Shown piece after piece: positions 5,910-9,392 of a stretch of DNA of 9,392 bases. Location of the stretch: NCBI GenBank assembly GCA_902489185.1, contig CABTZC010000054.1:1-9392 (forward strand). The letters are read 5' to 3'. Origin of the DNA: an uncultured Brevibacterium sp. (lineage in GTDB: Bacteria; Actinomycetota; Actinomycetes; Actinomycetales; Brevibacteriaceae). Both the position numbers and the translations under genes were made by a program. The notes beneath the pieces are model-generated. The model was not told the DNA's origin. It saw only the letters and a program-made list of their open reading frames with translations, and made no database searches. The first letter of the stretch is position 1; each line of letters starts with the position of its first letter.

Positions 5910-6910
5910 AAATTGCGGTCATGGGTGCCGGGTCGTGGGGAACGACCTTTGCCAAAGTGATTGCTGATTCGGGTAACCCCGTAACGGTGTGGGCGCGCAA
6001 GGATGAAGTCGCCCACGAAATCAACGAGAAGCACACCAATTCGAGGTATTTGGGTGACATTGTGCTCAGTGACCTGATCACCAGCACATCAGACCCAGTT
6101 GAGGCCGTTTCTGACGCAGATGTTGTGGTGCTGGCGATTCCCGCGCAGAGTATGCGTGACAACCTGTCGCAGTGGAAAAACAACCTGAAATCGGACTGTG
6201 TTCTGGTAAGTCTCATGAAAGGGATTGAGGGTGCGTCTGGTAAGCGGATGACTGAAGTGATCGCCGAGGTCGCAGAAGTTCCGCTGTCTCGTGTGGCTGT
6301 TGTGTCCGGACCGAATTTGGCGAAGGAAATCGCGGAGTCTCAGCCAACGGCAACGGTGATTGGGTGCGAGTCGGCAACCACGGCCGAGGCGCTTTCCGAC
6401 TTGTGTGCCAACAGCTACTTCCGTCCCTACACCAACGCTGATGTGGTGGGAATCGAGCTGGGCGGTGCCATTAAGAACGTGATTGCGTTGGCGGTGGGGA
6501 TCGCAGACGGTCAAGGTTTGGGGGACAACTCAAAAGCATCGATCATCACCCGAGGTTTAGCGGAGACGACGCGCCTGGCTGTCGCCATGGGCGCACAGCA
6601 GCACACGCTGTCAGGTTTGGCCGGTTTGGGTGACCTGGTGGCCACGTGCGCGTCCCCACTTTCGCGAAACCGCACTTTTGGTCGTTTGCTGGGGGAGGGC
6701 AACAGTGTCGAAGAAGTTGCCGCCCAGATGACGCAGACCGCCGAAGGTGTGAAGACCGCCCCTGCGGTTCTTGCGCTGGGTGACACGTACGGGGTGGAGC
6801 TTCCGATCACGCAAGCTGTAGCGGCTGCCTTGGACGGATCGTTGGCAGTTTCAGATCTCTCAGGTGTTCTTTTGGCGCGTAAACGTAAGGATGAAGCTCC
6901 AGTTCGTTAG
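5906..6910 (+). CDS. gpsA: NAD(P)H-dependent sn-glycerol-3-phosphate dehydrogenase
   Basis: GpsA reduces dihydroxyacetone phosphate to sn-glycerol-3-phosphate for phospholipid synthesis, in the cytoplasm. The 334-residue length is normal. The N-terminal Rossmann domain begins with GAGSWGTTFA (7-16) and includes AIPAQSMR (78-84). Lys105 lies in SLMKGIE. GPNLAKEIAESQPTA (135-149) is the signature loop. The C-terminal helical domain has the catalytic Lys190 (GGAIKNVIALAVGIADG), the DNSKASIITRGLAE block (207-220) and GLAGLGDLVATC (237-248). The ATG at 5906 overlaps the plsC stop (ATGA), with GGAG at 5894-5897, predicting coupling. Pairing with plsC makes functional sense: one gene makes the glycerol phosphate and the other completes phosphatidate. 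Confidence 0.97.
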   Translation: MKIAVMGAGSWGTTFAKVIADSGNPVTVWARKDEVAHEINEKHTNSRYLGDIVLSDLITSTSDPVEAVSDADVVVLAIPAQSMRDNLSQWKNNLKSDCVLVSLMKGIEGASGKRMTEVIAEVAEVPLSRVAVVSGPNLAKEIAESQPTATVIGCESATTAEALSDLCANSYFRPYTNADVVGIELGGAIKNVIALAVGIADGQGLGDNSKASIITRGLAETTRLAVAMGAQQHTLSGLAGLGDLVATCASPLSRNRTFGRLLGEGNSVEEVAAQMTQTAEGVKTAPAVLALGDTYGVELPITQAVAAALDGSLAVSDLSGVLLARKRKDEAPVR

Positions 6911-6926
6911 TCTGAAGGAACCACAT

Positions 6927-6933
6927 AAGGAGG
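6927..6933 (+). promoter_or_regulatory. Very strong ribosome binding site of the PEBP gene
   Basis: AAGGAGG, a complete match to the anti-Shine-Dalgarno, lies 8 bases before the ATG at 6942 and continues as AGG. It is the best site in the window, fixes the start, and predicts high translation relative to neighbours. Confidence 0.85.
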
Positions 6934-6941
6934 AGGAAGAC

Positions 6942-7490
6942 ATGTCCACGTCAACCGACTATCTAAACTCACCGTTTGCACGCATGAACGAAGTTCCCCG
7001 CTTCGACCTCACCAGCCCAGACATTGCGGAAGGTCAACCACTGACGGTTGCCCAGGCCTCGGGAATCATGGGAATCGACGGTGGCCAGGACCGTTCGCCT
7101 GCACTTTCCTGGAGCGGCGCCCCGGAAGGTACTGAGGCTTACGCTGTGACATGCTTTGACCCCGATGCACCAACGGGTTCAGGGTTTTGGCACTGGGTGC
7201 TCACCGACATTCCGGCCGACGTGACATCGCTGGAAGCCAACGCGGGTGACCCCGATGCCGGTCTGCTCCCAGAAGGCGCGGTCATGATGCGTAACGACGC
7301 AGGTTCTGCACGTTTCGTGGGTGCTGCTCCACCGGAGGGCCACGGCCCACACCGGTACTATTTTATTGTTCACGCTCTTTCCAAGCCGCTTGGTCTTGAG
7401 CCTGACGCAACCCCTGCTTTTGTTGGATTCAACATGTTCTTCGCCTCGCTTGGTCGTGCGTGGATCCAGACCACATACGAGGTGAAGTAA
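6942..7490 (+). CDS. PEBP / YbhB-YbcL (Raf-kinase-inhibitor-like) family protein
   Basis: The 182-residue protein is a bacterial phosphatidylethanolamine-binding-protein relative. Ligand-pocket motifs are intact: CFDPDAPTGSGFWHWVLTDIP (71-91; D73-P-D-A-P77 and H84-W85), the GPHRYYF block (135-141) and a C-terminal FASLGRAWIQTTYE tail. There is no signal peptide, so it should be cytoplasmic. Bacterial members have no settled physiological role. The start is set by the AAGGAGG site; an upstream in-frame ATG at 6864 lies inside gpsA and adds residues outside the fold. It follows gpsA by 31 bp with no visible promoter and ends 2 bp before ddl, so it is probably transcribed with the envelope genes. 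A link to phospholipids is tempting because eukaryotic relatives bind anionic lipid head groups, but that is only an inference here. Confidence 0.9.
   Translation: MSTSTDYLNSPFARMNEVPRFDLTSPDIAEGQPLTVAQASGIMGIDGGQDRSPALSWSGAPEGTEAYAVTCFDPDAPTGSGFWHWVLTDIPADVTSLEANAGDPDAGLLPEGAVMMRNDAGSARFVGAAPPEGHGPHRYYFIVHALSKPLGLEPDATPAFVGFNMFFASLGRAWIQTTYEVK
7479..7485 (+). promoter_or_regulatory. ddl ribosome binding site inside the PEBP gene end
   Basis: GAGGTGA, 7 bases before the ATG at 7493, lies within the last codons of the PEBP gene. It selects this start, which gives the usual RPLVAVLFGGRSSEH beginning, and implies coupling of the two genes. Confidence 0.75.
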
Positions 7491-7492
7491 TC

Positions 7493-8602
7493 ATGACGCA
7501 ACGCCCCCTTGTCGCCGTGCTCTTTGGCGGCCGTAGCTCCGAACACTCAGTCAGCTGCGTGACGGCAGCCGGAGTCATGAACGAGATAGATTCGAACGCT
7601 TTCCGCCTCCTTCCCATTGGAATTACGCAGGAAGGAAAATGGCGGGTTGTCCACGACTGGCAGTCCTTTACTTTTGACCGGGACAACATGCCACAAGTCG
7701 AAGACAACCACACCGAAGTGTTCGTGTCACCGTCGAAAAACGGATCGCTCGTGGAGCGTGACGCGCAGGGGGCGTTCACCGATTTAGGTTCACCGGACAT
7801 TGTGTTCCCACTCCTTCACGGAAAGTACGGGGAAGACGGGGCCACGCAGGGCCTGTTGTCCCTCATCGACGTGCCGTTTGTGGGGCCCGGAGTCTTCTCC
7901 TCGGCCGCTGGGATGGACAAGCATTTCACCAAAATGGTGCTGCGCGCAGCCGGCATTCCCACAGCGGAATGGAAAACCATCACGCTCACCCAGTACAACG
8001 CTGACCCCAACGCGGCCATCGACTCCTTGCAAGAGCTGGGGCTACCCGCTTTTGTCAAACCTTCCCGCGCCGGGTCCTCGGTAGGCATTAGCAAGGTCAG
8101 TGACACCTCGGGCTTTAAAGCAGCGCTTGACGATGCCTTTGCGCACGACACGAAAGTCATCGTGGAACCTTTTGTTGACGGTCGTGAGATCGAATGCGCC
8201 GTGCTGGGGTCCGTTAACGACCGTGAACTTAGGGCTTCTTCGCCGGGTGAAATCAGCGTGTCTGGCGATCACGAGTTTTATGACTTTGATGCCAAATACC
8301 TGGACTTGGACGCGACCACTCTCACGTGTCCAGCCGATGTCGAACCTGAAGTGGCTGATCGGGTTCGCGAAATCGCCTGCCAAACGTTCCGAGCGTTCGA
8401 CTGTTCAGGGCTCACCCGTGTGGACACGTTCGTGAGGCCCAATGGTGAAGTGTTGGTCAATGAAATCAACACGTCGCCCGGATTTACCCCGACATCGGGG
8501 TACCCGTTCATGTGGCAAAAGAGTGGCTTACCGTACCGGGACCTCATTTCCGAACTGCTCACAATCGCCGTCGAGGATCACAAACGCGCAACGACGGCGT
8601 AA
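7493..8602 (+). CDS. ddl: D-alanine--D-alanine ligase
   Basis: Ddl joins two D-alanines using ATP; the dipeptide is added to UDP-MurNAc-tripeptide by MurF. The 369-residue length is typical of actinobacterial Ddl. In order: N-terminal VAVLFGGRSSEHSVS (7-21), PLLHGKYGEDGATQG (106-120), GPGVFSSAAGMDK (131-143), the ATP-grasp lid FVKPSRAGSSVGI (187-199), EPFVDGREIE (225-234), and the metal/ATP block VNEINTSPGFTPTSGYP (322-338). NTSPGFT replaces the common NTMPGFT. Tyr269 in FYDFDAKYL matches the Y-type ligases that make D-Ala-D-Ala; lactate-using ligases have Phe there, as far as I recall. Hence ordinary vancomycin-sensitive precursors are predicted. It is the last gene of the plus-strand envelope cluster, closed by a hairpin at 8611-8628. 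Confidence 0.97.
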   Translation: MTQRPLVAVLFGGRSSEHSVSCVTAAGVMNEIDSNAFRLLPIGITQEGKWRVVHDWQSFTFDRDNMPQVEDNHTEVFVSPSKNGSLVERDAQGAFTDLGSPDIVFPLLHGKYGEDGATQGLLSLIDVPFVGPGVFSSAAGMDKHFTKMVLRAAGIPTAEWKTITLTQYNADPNAAIDSLQELGLPAFVKPSRAGSSVGISKVSDTSGFKAALDDAFAHDTKVIVEPFVDGREIECAVLGSVNDRELRASSPGEISVSGDHEFYDFDAKYLDLDATTLTCPADVEPEVADRVREIACQTFRAFDCSGLTRVDTFVRPNGEVLVNEINTSPGFTPTSGYPFMWQKSGLPYRDLISELLTIAVEDHKRATTA

Positions 8603-8610
8603 GGGCGCAG

Positions 8611-8628
8611 CCGTAGCGGTGGCTACGG
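8611..8628. terminator. Hairpin between the convergent ddl and DUF3515 genes
   Basis: A perfect 7-bp stem, CCGTAGC / GCTACGG, closes a GGTG loop 8 bases after the ddl stop. The stop codon of the convergent DUF3515 gene (8623-8625) lies within its right arm. No clean T-tract follows on either strand; on the plus strand a GTTGTTGTTTT stretch comes about 25 bases later. It is probably a weak shared terminator. Confidence 0.45.
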
Positions 8629-9132
8629 TGTGGGTGAGTCTGTAGCTATGGGGTTGTTGTTTTCATCGACGACCGTGGCGTCCTTTGTGCTCACACACTC
8701 ACCCGTTTTTTCCAGTGTGGACACTGCCCCCGAAACCGCCGTGAGGACATTCGCGCCGGACACCTGCTTTGGGTCCACGATCACTTCGACAGAAGGCGTG
8801 CGGCCATAGGCCACGAAACGCCACGAGTCATCCTTTTCTTCCACCGAAATCCAGTCCACGCCGTCCACATGGACGCATGGGTTGGTGGTGGGTGCGGGCG
8901 GTTCCATTCCGCAGCGAAGAATGACCGAGGTGGGGTCGCCCCACGCGTCGGTGGCTTGTGAGGATGTTTTGCGGTTTTTAAAGTCGCCGATTGTGTCAGG
9001 CAGACGCAACATGACATCGGCGCATGCTGCAGACGTCGCTTGCGGAGCCGGTTCCACCACAACGGCGGGTGTGCATGCACTGATGCCCGCAAGAGCGAGG
9101 CCAACAAAACAGATCGACAGAACACGACGCAT
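8623..9132 (-). CDS. DUF3515 family lipoprotein
   Basis: The 169-residue protein begins with a signal peptide (MRR, hydrophobic stretch about 4-17) and a lipobox ISAC with the lipidated Cys20, so it should be anchored to the outer face of the membrane. The mature part matches the DUF3515 pattern as I recall it: C-x-x-V-x-x-LP (37-45), AWGDPTSVILRCG (63-75), VDGVDWISVEE (89-99) and YGRTPSVEVIVDP (109-121). Cys37, Cys74, Cys86 and Cys147 could form disulfides. The function is unknown. In Mycobacterium a protein of this type also lies beside ddl on the opposite strand, which suggests an envelope role, by inference only. I chose ATG 9132 because the signal peptide starts there and TATCCT lies 7 bases upstream; an upstream in-frame ATG at 9225 would bury the signal peptide and overlap thiL. 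Confidence 0.88.
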   Translation of the reverse strand: MRRVLSICFVGLALAGISACTPAVVVEPAPQATSAACADVMLRLPDTIGDFKNRKTSSQATDAWGDPTSVILRCGMEPPAPTTNPCVHVDGVDWISVEEKDDSWRFVAYGRTPSVEVIVDPKQVSGANVLTAVSGAVSTLEKTGECVSTKDATVVDENNNPIATDSPTP

Positions 9133-9139
9133 ATGACCC

Positions 9140-9145
9140 AGGATA
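9140..9145 (-). promoter_or_regulatory. -10 element for a leaderless DUF3515 transcript
   Basis: The minus strand reads TATCCT (four of six to TATAAT), ending 7 bases before the ATG at 9132, with no convincing Shine-Dalgarno sequence in between. The spacing equals that at ltbR. No good -35 is visible. Confidence 0.4.
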
Positions 9146-9175
9146 GCCGTTATGAAAATGCGTAAGCTGGTGGCT

Positions 9176-9392
9176 ATGCAACAGTCGTTAGGATCCCTGG
9201 GAGAAGACCGCGTCTTAGAGCGCATCCTGTCACACGTAGCCCCAGGCGATCACGTGTCTGTGGGTCCCGGTGACGACGCTGCTGTTTCCACCCTGCCCGG
9301 CCCCACTGTCACCACCACCGACATGCTGGTAGAAGAAAGTGACTTTCTACGCGCGTGGCTCGACCCGTACAGATTAGGGGTCAAAGCGGCGG
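9176..9392 (+). CDS. thiL: Thiamine-monophosphate kinase, N-terminal part
   Basis: The gene runs off the window; 72 codons are visible. ThiL phosphorylates thiamine monophosphate to thiamine pyrophosphate with ATP, in the cytoplasm. The visible part has the family's N-terminal Gly-Glu start (LGSLGEDRVLERIL), the metal-binding VGPGDDAAV motif (28-36), TTDMLVEESDF (48-58) and RAWLDPYRLGVKAA. The usual VEGVHF stretch reads VEESDF; I recall Asp at the His position in some actinobacterial ThiL sequences. The start is uncertain: ATG at 9176 matches the family N-terminus, with TAAGCT 7 bases upstream as a possible leaderless -10. In-frame ATGs at 9152 and 9158 would add 8 or 6 residues, and AGGA lies 8 bases before 9152. 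It is divergent from the DUF3515 gene. Confidence 0.92.
   Translation, partial: MQQSLGSLGEDRVLERILSHVAPGDHVSVGPGDDAAVSTLPGPTVTTTDMLVEESDFLRAWLDPYRLGVKAA

Noticed and set aside
6864..6941. N-terminal extension of the PEBP protein from an ATG inside gpsA
   Set aside because: The AAGGAGG site at 6927 points to the ATG at 6942, and the extension is out of frame with gpsA and outside the PEBP fold.
1..9392. Mobile elements, CRISPR arrays, defence or toxin-antitoxin genes
   Set aside because: No transposase or integrase, spaced direct repeats, or small toxin/antitoxin pair is seen; the gene content is conserved housekeeping. A tRNA end at the left edge could serve as an integration site, but no attachment repeat or integrase follows.

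Overview
The window is an ordinary chromosomal core region of an actinomycete. The protein families (an NdgR/LtbR-type IclR regulator, DUF4282 and DUF3515 proteins), the moderately high GC, the GTG starts and the gene order all support this. From my knowledge of family gene order, which I could not check here, the succession tRNA-Glu / IclR regulator <-> leuC-leuD / murA / plsC-gpsA / ddl / DUF3515 / thiL resembles the equivalent loci of Streptomyces and Mycobacterium. I cannot name the genus.

Layout. (1) Bases 1-46 are the 3' end of a tRNA-Glu (anticodon CTC), followed by a strong hairpin at 69-102. (2) On the minus strand lie a DUF4282 membrane protein with a disordered Pro/Ala/Ser/Gln-rich N-terminus (131-793) and an IclR-family regulator (897-1616) with its own intrinsic terminator (845-880). 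(3) A 138-bp divergent control region (1617-1754) separates the regulator from leuC-leuD (1755-3791), which encode the two subunits of isopropylmalate isomerase. (4) A tight plus-strand envelope cluster follows: murA (3859-5178), plsC (5175-5909), gpsA (5906-6910), a PEBP/Raf-kinase-inhibitor-like protein (6942-7490) and ddl (7493-8602). (5) A DUF3515 lipoprotein (8623-9132, minus strand) converges on ddl and is divergent from thiL, which runs off the window end (9176-9392).

How the genes fit together. The regulator very probably controls leucine biosynthesis from the shared intergenic region. In the envelope cluster, MurA opens peptidoglycan precursor synthesis and Ddl makes the D-Ala-D-Ala dipeptide. 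GpsA makes sn-glycerol-3-phosphate and the PlsC-type enzyme acylates lysophosphatidate, supplying phospholipid. murA/plsC and plsC/gpsA overlap by ATGA, which predicts translational coupling. The PEBP gene sits inside this run with an excellent Shine-Dalgarno sequence and only 2 bp before ddl, so it is probably co-expressed.

I found no mobile element, CRISPR array, prophage or convincing unknown system. The points most worth a second look are the PEBP gene inside the envelope operon, a Glu-to-Gln change in acyltransferase motif III of the PlsC protein, dyads in the ltbR-leuC control region, and leaderless-type promoters for the regulator and the DUF3515 gene. No gene-free stretch exceeds 300 bases; the longest gaps are 1617-1754 and 794-896, both described below.
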